Source: Gracilimonas sp965227215 (GTDB lineage: Bacteria; Bacteroidota; Rhodothermia; Balneolales; Balneolaceae). From it: a stretch of DNA of 64,000 bases. The translations under genes were made by a program, and so were the position numbers. Positions 37,489 through 46,625 of the stretch are shown piece after piece (the stretch's first letter is position 1; every line of letters begins with the position of its first letter). The stretch is taken from contig OZ245729.1 in NCBI GenBank assembly GCA_965227215.1, forward strand, positions 496,001 through 560,000. The letters run 5' to 3'. The notes under the pieces were generated by a model. It saw only the letters and a list, made by a program, of their open reading frames with translations, was not told the DNA's origin and did not search any database.

Positions 37489-38433
37489 TTATCCAATCGC
37501 CAGCATTCGTTCAATGGGTTTAATCGCGCGTTTTGCCAGAGGTTCAGGTACCTTCACTTCAAATTGGTCATACTCCAGTGCCTCATACACATTCTGCAAG
37601 TTGATCTTCTTCATAAACTCACACACCGACTCTTCGTTTGCAGGTATGAATGTCTTGCCGGGATTTTCCTTCTTCATGCGGTACAGAATGCCGGTTTCGG
37701 TGGCAACCACAAATTCTTGGGCTTCCGACTCTTTCACAAAATCAATCATGCCACCCGTAGAATAAATATGAGCATCTTTGCAATCGTAATAAAAAGCAGA
37801 GTTCATCATACAAGAGGTAGAACACCCACATTCAGGATGGATAAGAATTTCGGCTTCGGGATGCTCTTTCTGCTTTTCACCCAGGTTCAGGTCTCCGATT
37901 TTTTCATGCACATGGCAGGCTCCATCCCAGATGTGCATATTTTTCCGGCCGGTCATTAATTCAATATAACTTCCTAAAAATTTATCTGGACCAAACAGGA
38001 TTTCTTTTTCCTGGAGGATGGAATTGATCACCTCCATTGCATTGGATGAAGTGCAACAATAATCCGTTTCTGCCTTCACTTCAGCAGTGGTATTTACATA
38101 CATCACAACCACGGCACCGGGATGTTCGGCTTTCCATGCACGTAACTGTTCCGCCGTAATGGTATCGGCTAGTGAACACCCGGCTTCCAGATCGGGAATC
38201 AACACTTTTTTATCCGGGGAAATGACCGAAGCTGTTTCTGCCATAAAATGCACTCCACAAAATACAATGGTCTCAGCATCGGTTTGAGCAGCTTTACGTG
38301 CCAGACCCAACGAATCTCCAATATAATCCGCAATATCCTGCACTTCCGGAATCTGGTAATTATGAGCCAGGATAATAGCATTCTTTTGTTTCCTAAGCTC
38401 GTTAATACGAAGTATCAGTTCCTCGTTTGTCAT
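37489..38433 (-). CDS. nadA: Quinolinate synthase
   Basis: NadA condenses iminoaspartate with dihydroxyacetone phosphate to make quinolinate for NAD. The 314-residue protein has AHNYQIPEVQDIADYIGDSL (23-42), and candidate [4Fe-4S] ligands Cys86 (LEAGCSLAD), Cys173 (DGACHVH) and Cys271 (ESVCEFM). The HPECGCSTSC motif (199-208) is present. The labile cluster makes it a target of NO and oxygen, which fits neighbouring Fe-S genes. No nadB or nadC is nearby. Confidence 0.95.
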   Translation of the reverse strand: MTNEELILRINELRKQKNAIILAHNYQIPEVQDIADYIGDSLGLARKAAQTDAETIVFCGVHFMAETASVISPDKKVLIPDLEAGCSLADTITAEQLRAWKAEHPGAVVVMYVNTTAEVKAETDYCCTSSNAMEVINSILQEKEILFGPDKFLGSYIELMTGRKNMHIWDGACHVHEKIGDLNLGEKQKEHPEAEILIHPECGCSTSCMMNSAFYYDCKDAHIYSTGGMIDFVKESEAQEFVVATETGILYRMKKENPGKTFIPANEESVCEFMKKINLQNVYEALEYDQFEVKVPEPLAKRAIKPIERMLAIG

Positions 38434-38663
38434 CTTTGATGTATCGTTTATTAATTTCAGTAATACTGTTCGTCTTAATTTTTTACGATCGAATAGAACG
38501 CAGATAACACAGACATTGCGAATAGTCGCTAGTTTATATTTCCTATAAGATGATTAAAAACCTTCTTGTAATCGTCCACAATATCTACTTCATCCGCGCC
38601 TATCCCTACATACTTTTTGGGGTTCTATTGCTTGGTTTTACAAAGGCAAAAACTGACCGTCCA

Positions 38664-39290
38664 TCACCCTACACAGTACGTACAGGCAAAATCGCCTTCT
38701 GCTATATAGGTGGTTCGTTCTACTTCTTTTCCGAATACCCTTTCGTAAAATTCTTCTTCAAGCTTGCAGGGTAACTTTGTCACTTTAATGATCTCGCGAA
38801 ACGGGCAGTTACATTCTTTCATCATCAGTTTTCCTGAATCGGCATCACGATCAAACTCCGCCATAAAGCCTTCCTCATCTAACATCTGACTTGTAATCCG
38901 TGCCTTCTCTTCTTCCGATTCCACCTGCTCTTCTTCCATCATAAGCTTCAGTTTCATAAACCTGCGATCCCAAAACTTCTTAAAGAAATCCTCCAGAATC
39001 TTATGCTCCCCTTCTGTTTGCAGGTAACGAATAAATTCCCGCATCATCTCCGGCTCATATGAGGGATACAATCCATGCCCTTCTTTTGTAAGCCGAAAAC
39101 TCAGGCTGGGTCGTCCGCGCCCCGATCGCTCGTAGCTACGCTCAATGTAGCCGTCTTCTTCAAGTTGCGTGAAGTGTTCACGAACCGTGGTTTTGGCTAA
39201 GTCCATTTTCTGCACAGATTCATCAATGGTTAATTGTCCATGATGTTTGATAAGATCCAGCAATTCTTTTTTGGGGCCGGTTATGGTCAT
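38664..39290 (-). CDS. SufR-like Fe-S-sensing transcriptional regulator
   Basis: The 208-residue protein has an N-terminal winged HTH (about 5-70: TIDESVQKMDLAKTTVREHF and RSGRGRPSLSFRLT) and a C-terminal cysteine cluster: Cys160, Cys162, Cys175, Cys203 and Cys206 (KECNCPFRE, KLPCKL, FACTYC). This matches SufR-type regulators that bind an iron-sulfur cluster and repress Fe-S assembly genes. It starts ten bases after the RIC-like gene ends, so they share an operon. Confidence 0.9.
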   Translation of the reverse strand: MTITGPKKELLDLIKHHGQLTIDESVQKMDLAKTTVREHFTQLEEDGYIERSYERSGRGRPSLSFRLTKEGHGLYPSYEPEMMREFIRYLQTEGEHKILEDFFKKFWDRRFMKLKLMMEEEQVESEEEKARITSQMLDEEGFMAEFDRDADSGKLMMKECNCPFREIIKVTKLPCKLEEEFYERVFGKEVERTTYIAEGDFACTYCVG

Positions 39291-39300
39291 AAAGACTTAT

Positions 39301-40059
39301 TTAATTGATCGTAATTTCAGGTTCAATTCTCGAGATAAGGTACTGTTCTTCCAAGAAATGATGCTTCTCCAGATCTTCTTTCAGATTCTTTAAAGTGATA
39401 TAAAGCAGCCGAAACGTTGTACAAGCTTCTTTGGGAGGGGTGAAGTTATCGGTTAGTTCCGCAATCCGCCCAATCTGATATTCAATTTCTTCCTGGTCTT
39501 TTTGAATGAGTCTAATTTGTTTTTTAAGTGACTGCACGAGTCCATCCCGCAGCTCGCCGTTTTGAGCAAATAACTTCAGAACTGTCGGAAAAAATTTATC
39601 TTCCTGGAATTTCAAATGGAATTCCAGTTTCTCCTTCAACTTCTCAAAATACCAGCGCACTTGGTTGAGTTCAGGATATTGGGTTCCATGCACATCACAG
39701 GCGCGATGCTCAAAACCGGTAGCATCCTCTACCAGCGACCGGGTATAATTGTGATGTTCTTCTTCTAAATATTTTACTACCAACTCAGGCGACCATCCAA
39801 AAATCCCAGAGGGGTACTCAAAACCTTTTCCATTTCCAAGCTTTAGGAGAGCTTCCAACACCTCATCCTCGTTTTTCTGCTGGGCGGCACAGACTTCTAT
39901 TACCGGTTTCTCTTCATTTCCTTTAACGGTCAGCCCAAGATTTTTAAGTACATCCGTTGCCCTGCACTCTTGCTCCAATAGCTCCGATACCGTCATTGCT
40001 AAAAGCCGGGAGTCTGTTTTTTCCATGATCTCTGCCATAACTGAGGGATTAACATTCAA
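39301..40059 (-). CDS. RIC/ScdA-like hemerythrin protein with altered N-terminal motif
   Basis: The 252-residue protein has an N-terminal DUF542-like segment (AMTVSELLEQECRATDVLKNLGL, 21-43) and a C-terminal hemerythrin-type diiron domain with HH at 102-103, EFHLKFQEDKFFP (His148, Glu153) and DLEKHHFLEEQYL. RIC proteins (YtfE, ScdA) repair iron-sulfur clusters damaged by NO or peroxide. The N-terminal CCGG motif of the family is missing here; only one later Cys (Cys57) of that segment remains. It is the first gene of a minus-strand operon with the SufR-like gene. Confidence 0.85.
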   Translation of the reverse strand: MNVNPSVMAEIMEKTDSRLLAMTVSELLEQECRATDVLKNLGLTVKGNEEKPVIEVCAAQQKNEDEVLEALLKLGNGKGFEYPSGIFGWSPELVVKYLEEEHHNYTRSLVEDATGFEHRACDVHGTQYPELNQVRWYFEKLKEKLEFHLKFQEDKFFPTVLKLFAQNGELRDGLVQSLKKQIRLIQKDQEEIEYQIGRIAELTDNFTPPKEACTTFRLLYITLKNLKEDLEKHHFLEEQYLISRIEPEITIN

Positions 40060-40199
40060 AAAATTGATCGATTGTTATCTTCAGAATGATGATAGGCAAA
40101 GAAAGTTCTTTTTTCAATAAAAACGGTAATTTTAGTTTAAAATATTGTAAGTTTATTTCCCCGTCCTTAATTTTGTGATACATATAATTTTATGACCTA

Positions 40200-41225
40200 A
40201 TGACCCATTCTCAAAAAAATTACGTTTACTATTGGCTGTGGTCCGGCGTTTTGTTGATCAGCGTAATGATCATAGTAGGAGGAATTACCCGCCTTACCGA
40301 TTCCGGACTTTCCATGAGTGACTGGAATCTTATCATGGGGTCCATACCGCCATTAAATGAAGCGGACTGGCAACATACTTTTGAGCGCTACAAAGAGTTT
40401 CCCCAGTATCAGCAGCTCAATACCGGGATGAGTTTAGACCAATTTAAAAGCATCTATTTTTGGGAATATATACATCGCATGATTGGGCGGGTGATCGGAA
40501 TTGTGTTCATCATTCCCTTCGGTTACTTCTGGATTAAAGGCTATTTCGATTCCAGGTTGTTGAGACGTATGGTTATCCTTTTGGGGCTGGGAGCACTTCA
40601 AGGTGCCATGGGCTGGATCATGGTGAAAAGCGGCTTAGTCGATATTCCATATGTTAGCCATTACAGGCTTGCCGTACACTTTATACTGGCCTTTGTGCTT
40701 ATCGGTTTTTGCCTGTGGTATGCTCTTGACCTGCGGAAAAAACCACAGCAAATCACGCAAAAATCGAGCCTCATCCAATGGCTTCTTTTAGTTGGTGTTC
40801 TTTTTATAATACAGCTTATCTACGGAGCTTTTACTGCCGGACTCGATGCCGGTTATCTGTATAACACGTTCCCAAAAATGGCCGGGCAATGGCTGCCGCC
40901 TACCTTCTCAATGCTTGAGCCCTTTGTCATCAACCTGGTTGAAAATCCCGGCACCGTTCAGTGGATTCATCGCATGAATGGAACCTTACTATTACTTGCT
41001 GTAATCATTTTTTGGTGGAAGGCTGCTGTTCATCAAACTGAAAGTAAATGGCTTCAGGGCATGAGCGGGGCTTTACTTACCATCATCCTGCTACAATATA
41101 TCGTTGGGGTTCTAACGCTCATTTTTCAAGTTCCAATTTCGTTAGGTGTTCTACATCAAAGCATAGCCATTCTCTTCTGGATTACCTATTTGGCAATTGC
41201 CCATCAAATATATAATAAAATCTAA
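40200..41225 (+). CDS. ctaA: Heme A synthase (COX15/CtaA)
   Basis: The 341-residue protein has eight hydrophobic helices and the conserved histidines in EYIHRMIGRVIG, SHYRLAVHFILAF, VQWIHRMNGTLL and GVLHQSIAILFW. It converts heme O to heme A, needed for aa3-type oxidases. The start ITRLTDSGLSMSDW segment is typical. The ATG at 40200 is used; it is divergent from the RIC/SufR operon and leads a plus-strand run of genes. Confidence 0.94.
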   Translation: MTHSQKNYVYYWLWSGVLLISVMIIVGGITRLTDSGLSMSDWNLIMGSIPPLNEADWQHTFERYKEFPQYQQLNTGMSLDQFKSIYFWEYIHRMIGRVIGIVFIIPFGYFWIKGYFDSRLLRRMVILLGLGALQGAMGWIMVKSGLVDIPYVSHYRLAVHFILAFVLIGFCLWYALDLRKKPQQITQKSSLIQWLLLVGVLFIIQLIYGAFTAGLDAGYLYNTFPKMAGQWLPPTFSMLEPFVINLVENPGTVQWIHRMNGTLLLLAVIIFWWKAAVHQTESKWLQGMSGALLTIILLQYIVGVLTLIFQVPISLGVLHQSIAILFWITYLAIAHQIYNKI

Positions 41226-41306
41226 TTTTACCGTTTTTATTATTGACTCTCATTTCCGAGCTCTCTAACTTTGTACCGCAAGAAATAAACCCAAATTCCT
41301 TCGAAT

Positions 41307-41645
41307 ATGGCTTACGTAGTTACCGAGAACTGTATAAATTGTAAGCATACCAATTGCGCGGCTGTATGTCCGGTAGATGCTTTTCGAGAGGGCCCAAATT
41401 TCTTAGCTATAGATCCTTTTGAGTGCATCGATTGTGATGCCTGTGTTTCTGAATGTCCGGTAGAAGCTATCTACCCTGATGATGAAGTCCCTATGAAGTG
41501 GGAACATTACATTGAATTGAACGAACAACTTTCGGAAGAATGGTCAAACCAGATCATAAATGAGGCAAAAGAGCCACTGCCCAAGGCCGAACAATGGGCC
41601 GATAAATTCCCTAAGCTGAATGAATTGATTAAAAGCTGGGGTTAA
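41307..41645 (+). CDS. fdxA: 7Fe ferredoxin (FdxA type)
   Basis: The 112-residue protein has two cluster motifs: C9xxC12xxxxC17xxxC21P and C40xxC43xxC46xxxC50P, as in [3Fe-4S][4Fe-4S] FdxA ferredoxins. The C-terminal extension (EVPMKWEHYIELN...) is also typical. It is the second gene of the plus-strand operon. It likely passes electrons to Fe-S or heme-related enzymes. Confidence 0.93.
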   Translation: MAYVVTENCINCKHTNCAAVCPVDAFREGPNFLAIDPFECIDCDACVSECPVEAIYPDDEVPMKWEHYIELNEQLSEEWSNQIINEAKEPLPKAEQWADKFPKLNELIKSWG

Positions 41646-41676
41646 GCTAAAATTTTTAACCTTAAATAAGACAAAA

Positions 41677-41919
41677 ATGTCTGATATAGAACAGGAATTA
41701 GATGTCAGAGTTATCCCTCCTCATCAGAAACATCCAACTATTTTCAAAACCTTTGAGAATCTGAGAGATAATGAAGCTTTCATCCTGATAAATGATCATG
41801 ACCCTAAACCACTGCGCTATCAGATGGCAGCTATGCTGGGAGACGATGTTTTTCAATGGGAGTATCTTGAAGAAGGCCCTCAAGTTTGGAAAGTACGAAT
41901 TAGTAAGAATTTAGTTTAG
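41677..41919 (+). CDS. Single-domain DUF2249 protein
   Basis: The 80-residue protein has one DUF2249 domain, with signature INDHDPKPLRYQM and closing FQWEYLEEGPQVWKVRI. It is a paralogue of both domains of the protein at 36623. It lies 31 bases after the ferredoxin gene and 14 before the DUF59 gene. Function is unknown; neighbours suggest a link to Fe-S or NO metabolism. Confidence 0.9.
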   Translation: MSDIEQELDVRVIPPHQKHPTIFKTFENLRDNEAFILINDHDPKPLRYQMAAMLGDDVFQWEYLEEGPQVWKVRISKNLV

Positions 41920-41933
41920 GGACACCAAATGTT

Positions 41934-42251
41934 ATGACAGAAATACGGCGCAGGGTAGCCCGGAAATTAAGAGAGGTAATAGATCCCGAGTTAGGAGTGA
42001 ACATCGTGGATCTTGGGTTGGTATATAACATCCTTATAGAGGATAAACATGTCATCATAGTATATACCACAACCACTCCGGGCTGCCCCATGCGCCGTTA
42101 TCTACAACAACAAATCGACCAAGCCCTTACCGACATTAAAGGCATCGAGACGGCCGAAAGTAAACTTGTTATGGAACCCGAATGGACGGTGGATATGATT
42201 GTACCTGATGTTGAATTCTTTGCAGTGCCTCCGCCTCAGCTTAATCTATAA
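41934..42251 (+). CDS. DUF59/MIP18-family metal-sulfur cluster assembly protein
   Basis: The 105-residue protein has the MIP18/SufT core: EVIDPELGVNIVDLGLVYNI and the cysteine in TTTPGCPMRRYL. Such proteins help mature iron-sulfur proteins. A mainly hydrophobic C-terminal tail (PDVEFFAVPPPQLNL) follows. It is the fourth gene of the operon and is five bases from the next gene. Confidence 0.9.
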   Translation: MTEIRRRVARKLREVIDPELGVNIVDLGLVYNILIEDKHVIIVYTTTTPGCPMRRYLQQQIDQALTDIKGIETAESKLVMEPEWTVDMIVPDVEFFAVPPPQLNL

Positions 42252-42255
42252 CAGG

Positions 42256-43344
42256 ATGCACGATTTTCAGTTCTCAAATAAGTTATTGGCCGGTTTTATG
42301 GCCTTTGCAGCCTTAGGATTACTTTCCGGCTTGTATGCAGGGCTTGCCAAATTGGGATTTCTTGGAGATATCAACCTAAATATTCCGGGCGGACTTCATG
42401 GACCGTTAATGATTAATGCCTTCCTGGGAACGCTGATTAGTCTGGAACGTGCCGCTGCACTGGAAAAACGCTGGACACTCTCCAGCCCTTTTTTGATGGC
42501 AGCATCAGTAATATTCATGCTTTTTGTGGATCTGCAATATGGAAGTTGGCTGTTTACCGCCGGTAGCTTATTTGTGACCGGCACCTTATTACACATCTGC
42601 CTCATTCAGCCAAAGATCTACCACTATATCATGGCAATGGGCGGAACCTCATTATTCATAGGGAATCTTTTATTCTCAATGGGAGCTCCCGTTTTTGAGA
42701 TCGTAATCTGGTGGATGGGCTTTCCTGTTCTCACCATTTTTGGAGAGCGTCTGGAGTTGAACCGAGTAATGCGTCCGCCCCAAAAAGCACAGTTGGCTTT
42801 TGTGGCATTCATTTTTATCTGGATATCAGGAACCATTCTACTACACTTTAACCGCATACATGGCTGGCATCTGCTGATGGCTTCCACCCTCGTTTCAGCC
42901 ATTTGGCTCATTAAATATGACATAGCACGAAAGACAATCAAATCTGTGCAATGGACTAAGTATAGCGCCTGGTGTTTACTCAGTGGATATGGGTGGCTGA
43001 TTCTTACCGGTGTTTTTGGGTTGATATATGGGCTTCCTGCAGCCGGGCCAATCTATGATGCTTTGCTGCACATGGTATTCGTGGGTTTTATTTTTAGCAT
43101 GATATTTGCCCATGCATCGGTAATCATTCCATCTCTTTCCGGTAAAATCATCACTTGGAGCCGCTATTTTTACCTGCCGCTTATTCTACTTCACGGATCA
43201 TTAATTATCCGAATTTCAGGGGATTTTTTAGGAATATTTGTCGTACGCTCCGCCGGGTCTTGGATGAACGTATTAGCTATTTTGATGTTCCTTGGCGGAG
43301 TGTTGATACAAATTTTTAGAACCTTTAGAACCGAACGCAGATAA
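42256..43344 (+). CDS. NnrS-like multi-helix membrane protein
   Basis: With the ATG at 42256 (preceded by ACAGG) the protein is 362 residues with about ten hydrophobic helices; an upstream start at 42199 lies inside the DUF59 gene and is rejected. The segment GGLHGPLMINAFLGTLISLE (His48) resembles the HGPLM...GTLIxLER motif of NnrS, a heme-copper protein tied to nitric oxide resistance. Similarity is partial, so a separate family is possible. Confidence 0.7.
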   Translation: MHDFQFSNKLLAGFMAFAALGLLSGLYAGLAKLGFLGDINLNIPGGLHGPLMINAFLGTLISLERAAALEKRWTLSSPFLMAASVIFMLFVDLQYGSWLFTAGSLFVTGTLLHICLIQPKIYHYIMAMGGTSLFIGNLLFSMGAPVFEIVIWWMGFPVLTIFGERLELNRVMRPPQKAQLAFVAFIFIWISGTILLHFNRIHGWHLLMASTLVSAIWLIKYDIARKTIKSVQWTKYSAWCLLSGYGWLILTGVFGLIYGLPAAGPIYDALLHMVFVGFIFSMIFAHASVIIPSLSGKIITWSRYFYLPLILLHGSLIIRISGDFLGIFVVRSAGSWMNVLAILMFLGGVLIQIFRTFRTERR

Positions 43345-43378
43345 CATAATGCTGCGGAAAACCACAGGCCTTTAGTAT

Positions 43379-43870
43379 ATGTATTACCTATCTCTGTTTG
43401 TTCACATTTTATCGGCTATTTTTTGGATTGGCGGGATGTTATTTACGGTAGTGGTACTGGTTCCTACTTCGCGCCATAAAATCATTGAACCAAACCGCGG
43501 AACATTTTTCAAGATTATTGGTGAAAAATTCAGTCGTATTTCGTGGGTATTGTTTTTGATCCTGATCATCACCGGGATCACAAATCTGACAACCCGTGGA
43601 TTTGAGTTAAGTCTATTTCTGGATTCTAATTTCTGGAAGGCTGGTTTCGGCTATTATCTCGGCATCAAACTCATGATCTTCAGTATAGTACTCATCATCA
43701 GTGGATTGCATGATTTTTACTTTGGCCCAAAAGCCGCTAAGCTCATGAATTCCACTCCCAGTTCACCCCAACCCCAACTATTTAGAAAGATTACAAGTTG
43801 GTTGGGGCGTATTAATTTGTTCTTTGGGCTGATGATCTTGTACTATGCCATTAAAGTAGTACGGGGTTGA
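43379..43870 (+). CDS. CopD-like small membrane protein
   Basis: The 163-residue protein has four hydrophobic helices, with a histidine in LFVHILSAIFWIGGMLF (His9) and another helix carrying LIISGLHDFYFGPKAAKL. This resembles CopD-family/DUF-type membrane proteins found beside oxidase genes. It ends the plus-strand operon at a shared terminator. No specific function can be claimed. Confidence 0.75.
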   Translation: MYYLSLFVHILSAIFWIGGMLFTVVVLVPTSRHKIIEPNRGTFFKIIGEKFSRISWVLFLILIITGITNLTTRGFELSLFLDSNFWKAGFGYYLGIKLMIFSIVLIISGLHDFYFGPKAAKLMNSTPSSPQPQLFRKITSWLGRINLFFGLMILYYAIKVVRG

Positions 43871-43923
43871 AATTCTTATTTCATGTAGCTATTCAATTTT
43901 CACACTCCTTTTTCAGGTCATGT

Positions 43924-43959
43924 AAAAAAAGCCTGTAAGAATTTATCTTACAGGCTTTC
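43924..43959. terminator. Bidirectional terminator between the CopD-like and Dps genes
   Basis: The perfect stem GCCTGTAAGA/TCTTACAGGC (43931-43940 and 43946-43955) has A-runs before and T-runs after, so it can end transcription from both sides. Confidence 0.93.
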
Positions 43960-43987
43960 TGAATTAGATCATGAATTCCTGAACAAC

Positions 43988-44482
43988 CTATTCCAGATGA
44001 CTTCGCAAAATCCAGGCTGTTTTTGAGTGTGTGCTCAATCGGTGTGTCAGTAGATCAACAGTGGCTTCGTCTTCACTTCTCTGTGCAGATTTTAGTGCCT
44101 CTCGGGCAGTACGCAACAGTTTTTCGTTGTCTAGAACCAAACGCCGAACCATTTCCATTGCATCCGGTTGATCATAATCTTCTTTAATGGACGTCAGCTC
44201 TTGGTATTCGCGAAGAGTTCCGGGAGCTCTGAAACCGAGAGCACGTATTCTTTCAGCAATTACATCAATAGCTTCCGCTAATTCAGAGTACTGTTCTTCA
44301 AATAGTTCATGTAACGAATGAAACAATTTACCGGTTACGTTCCAGTGATAGTTTTGTGTTTTCAAATACAACACGTAGCTGTCAGCCAATACTCTTGATA
44401 AGGCGTAAGTAATGGCCTCTCGGTCTTCTGTACTAATTCCAATATTTACTTCTTCTTTTATTCTTTCTTCTGCCATAATCAT
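43988..44482 (-). CDS. dps: Dps-family ferritin-like protein
   Basis: The 164-residue protein has the intersubunit ferroxidase site of Dps: His46 (YHWNVTG), His58 (HSLHELF), Asp73 and Glu77 (IDVIAERI). Dps dodecamers store iron and shield DNA from peroxide. A GGAG lies seven bases ahead of the ATG at 44482; the nearby in-frame ATG at 44476 is possible. Confidence 0.94.
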   Translation of the reverse strand: MIMAEERIKEEVNIGISTEDREAITYALSRVLADSYVLYLKTQNYHWNVTGKLFHSLHELFEEQYSELAEAIDVIAERIRALGFRAPGTLREYQELTSIKEDYDQPDAMEMVRRLVLDNEKLLRTAREALKSAQRSEDEATVDLLTHRLSTHSKTAWILRSHLE

Positions 44483-44679
44483 ATTAGTTCTCCATTTTTA
44501 ATTAATTCTTCAATTAACCTTATTTCATTTTTCTCTTCTTTATTTCAATTTATCTAAACAATCACTGTATAGCATTGACATTTGATAAAGAATAGCCTTG
44601 ATGTTTCTCAACCTTTCTAATAAGTGGGAGGAAATAATTTTCTCATTTTTTACTTCAGCATTAAAGTTAATTCAAAACA

Positions 44680-45087
44680 CTATTTAAGCACTCCCTCTTT
44701 TTCAGGCTGATAAACAACTTCCATGATTTTCATTTTTGTGATACCTGCCGGAACAACCCACTCGATTTCATCACCTGCTTTAAATCCAATTAAAGCAGCG
44801 GCTATCGGTGAAAATATCGATACTTTGTCATTGCTCGAATCAACATCTTTTGGATATACAATCTGAATTTCGGTCTCATAATTATGATTTAAAAATTTCA
44901 CCCGTACAATCGAATTCATTCTTACTAAATTAGGGGGTACAAAATAGGGTTCAATAAGCTGAGCCGAATTAAGTTTCTTAAGTAAAGCATTAGCTTCCTT
45001 TTCATTGATAGCATTATTATCTAATGCTTTTTTAATGCTTTCCTTTATTCTTGTATAATCAACTTTTGTTATAATTATAGATTTCAT
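44680..45087 (-). CDS. Rnk/GreAB C-terminal-domain protein (paralogue)
   Basis: The 135-residue protein matches the one at 32054 throughout: MNSIVRVKFLNH, IQIVYPKDVD, VSIFSPIAAALIGFKAGDEI and VYQPEKEG. The paired copies within 13 kb suggest duplication. The likely role is the same RNA-polymerase-associated Rnk type. Confidence 0.85.
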   Translation of the reverse strand: MKSIIITKVDYTRIKESIKKALDNNAINEKEANALLKKLNSAQLIEPYFVPPNLVRMNSIVRVKFLNHNYETEIQIVYPKDVDSSNDKVSIFSPIAAALIGFKAGDEIEWVVPAGITKMKIMEVVYQPEKEGVLK

Positions 45088-45162
45088 TTTTCTTTAAGTT
45101 GTATGTTAACAATGTTTTAAATTTTTAGATTACAAAGATGTTGCTTTTCAGTTCCATTGATT

Positions 45163-45597
45163 TCAATTATATAGTGAGATACGGTAAAGCTTCTCACTTG
45201 CTTCTGTATCATCCCAGATAACTTCAATGAATTCGGAAGGAAATGCTTCCGTGCCTACACAAGTTTGAATTACTATTGATTCTTGAGCTGAAATAGTGTT
45301 TTGAATCTTTTTATTTATAATTCCGGGGTAATTTTCTATTGGGATTCCATCCAAAATAATCCTGACATTTAGTGCATCTGCATGTCCTGTATTTCTGATT
45401 TTTATCAAACTTGAATCCAAAATCAGACTGATACTTATGCTTGCAGATTGAATTTGCCTATGGCTAATATTCCGATCTTTAAAATTGAATAGTGGGTTAA
45501 TGACAGGTTTTTGCTTTATTGGCTCAAAACCAGCCTTTGATGATGTTTTAAGTTTCATTGCAGGGACCAAAACCCAGCTTAGTATCAGACTCAACAT
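45163..45597 (-). CDS. Hypothetical protein with N-terminal anchor
   Basis: The 144-residue product has a short hydrophobic N-terminus (MLSLILSWVLVPAM) and a beta-rich remainder including SLIKIRNTGHADALNVRIILDGIPI, which resembles a single CARDB/Ig-like domain. No family is assigned. It stands alone on the minus strand downstream of the basic protein gene. Confidence 0.5.
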   Translation of the reverse strand: MLSLILSWVLVPAMKLKTSSKAGFEPIKQKPVINPLFNFKDRNISHRQIQSASISISLILDSSLIKIRNTGHADALNVRIILDGIPIENYPGIINKKIQNTISAQESIVIQTCVGTEAFPSEFIEVIWDDTEASEKLYRISLYN

Positions 45598-45720
45598 GAT
45601 GGTTCAAAAAAGTATTTTCGTAATCATTTTTCACAACTTTACCTGAAGTTTGAATGGTATTTTTAATAATTCAGCCTTTCCTATACAGGCTTCTTAAAAG
45701 CCACGTTATCAGCCATTTAC

Positions 45721-45754
45721 TAAAATAATCCACCCCAAATCAATGAGGTGGATT
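45721..45754 (-). terminator. Probable terminator after the basic-tail protein
   Basis: On the minus strand AATCCACC and GGTGGATT form an eight-base stem over a 12-base loop and are followed by ATTTTA, about 55 bases past the end of the gene at 45809. Confidence 0.65.
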
Positions 45755-45808
45755 AAGAAGGTTTTTGATCACTCTTCTGTGATTAGCCTTTAACCTTTTA
45801 AAATATTC

Positions 45809-46015
45809 TTAAGCAGCTTTCTTCTTTCGCTTTTTACGTTTTCGCTTAACAGGGGGTTCTTCTACTGCTTTCTTCTTTTTTTGTTTTTTCTTTGGGGGTT
45901 TATTGGGGTTTTTATCTCCGAATAGAATCGATTCAATCCCACTTTCCTGTTGTATAATCGTACCAACCAAATTAGTCGGTGTGGTATATCCAACCATTGT
46001 TTCTTGGTAAATCAT
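45809..46015 (-). CDS. Small protein with a highly basic C-terminal tail
   Basis: The 68-residue product has an ordinary first half (MIYQETMVGYTTPTNLVG) and a tail made almost only of Lys, Arg and Pro (KKKQKKKKAVEEPPVKRKRK). Such tails bind nucleic acid or phosphate-rich surfaces. No family is known to me; whether it is expressed is uncertain, though a terminator follows it. Confidence 0.5.
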   Translation of the reverse strand: MIYQETMVGYTTPTNLVGTIIQQESGIESILFGDKNPNKPPKKKQKKKKAVEEPPVKRKRKKRKKKAA

Positions 46016-46625
46016 CTTATTTCTTTTACTGTTAAATATGTGATTCTAAGAATTCAGCTTACATAGTATTAAACTGCTGCATAGAACCATTTACATTGAT
46101 TACCATCCATAAAATTTGCACGAAAGCTATTGAATGGAATCAGGTTTATGGAAAAGCTGGTGTTGAATCTGTACGAAACACAGATTTTGCTCAATTTGAA
46201 CTTGTTATACTACTCTACTTCCAGCTTTAAGGCAGGCCCCGTACCCGATCAAACTTGTTTGCCGAGTACGGTATAAGTGAGGTAGGTGACAATCTCTCCA
46301 AAATATTTTTTTGCCATACCAAAGCCATATCTACTATCCAATTTCTTAAATAAGATGGAATTGATGACCGGTTTTATAGAATAACCGATTGGTGTTGATA
46401 TGTGAACTTGAGAGAGTTCCAATTTTATGAATTATTTGAATAAGATAAGTTTCTCTTCAGCAATCATATCCCTTTATATGATAAAGAGCAAGTATATCTG
46501 TGAAGATTATCAAACTCTTCAGAAGCTAGAGTAGTTAAAAAGTTCTTGCTGATGTGTTTCCTGAAAGTACACGATTAAAGGTTGCTTTCATTTTGTAAAC
46601 GTGACGATTGCTTTAGAGTGGAATC
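46016..46625. other. Gene-poor intergenic stretch, probably decayed
   Basis: About 600 bases carry only short frames on both strands. One plus frame reads MEKLVLNLYETQILLNLN near 46150 and others are broken by stops. Nothing can be assigned. Confidence 0.4.

Noticed and set aside
37444..37959. Plus-strand 171-residue frame
   Set aside because: It is antisense to nadA and has no family features.
40060..40199. TTGAT half-site resembling an FNR box between the RIC-like and heme A synthase genes
   Set aside because: The second half-site does not match, so no FNR/NnrR box is claimed.
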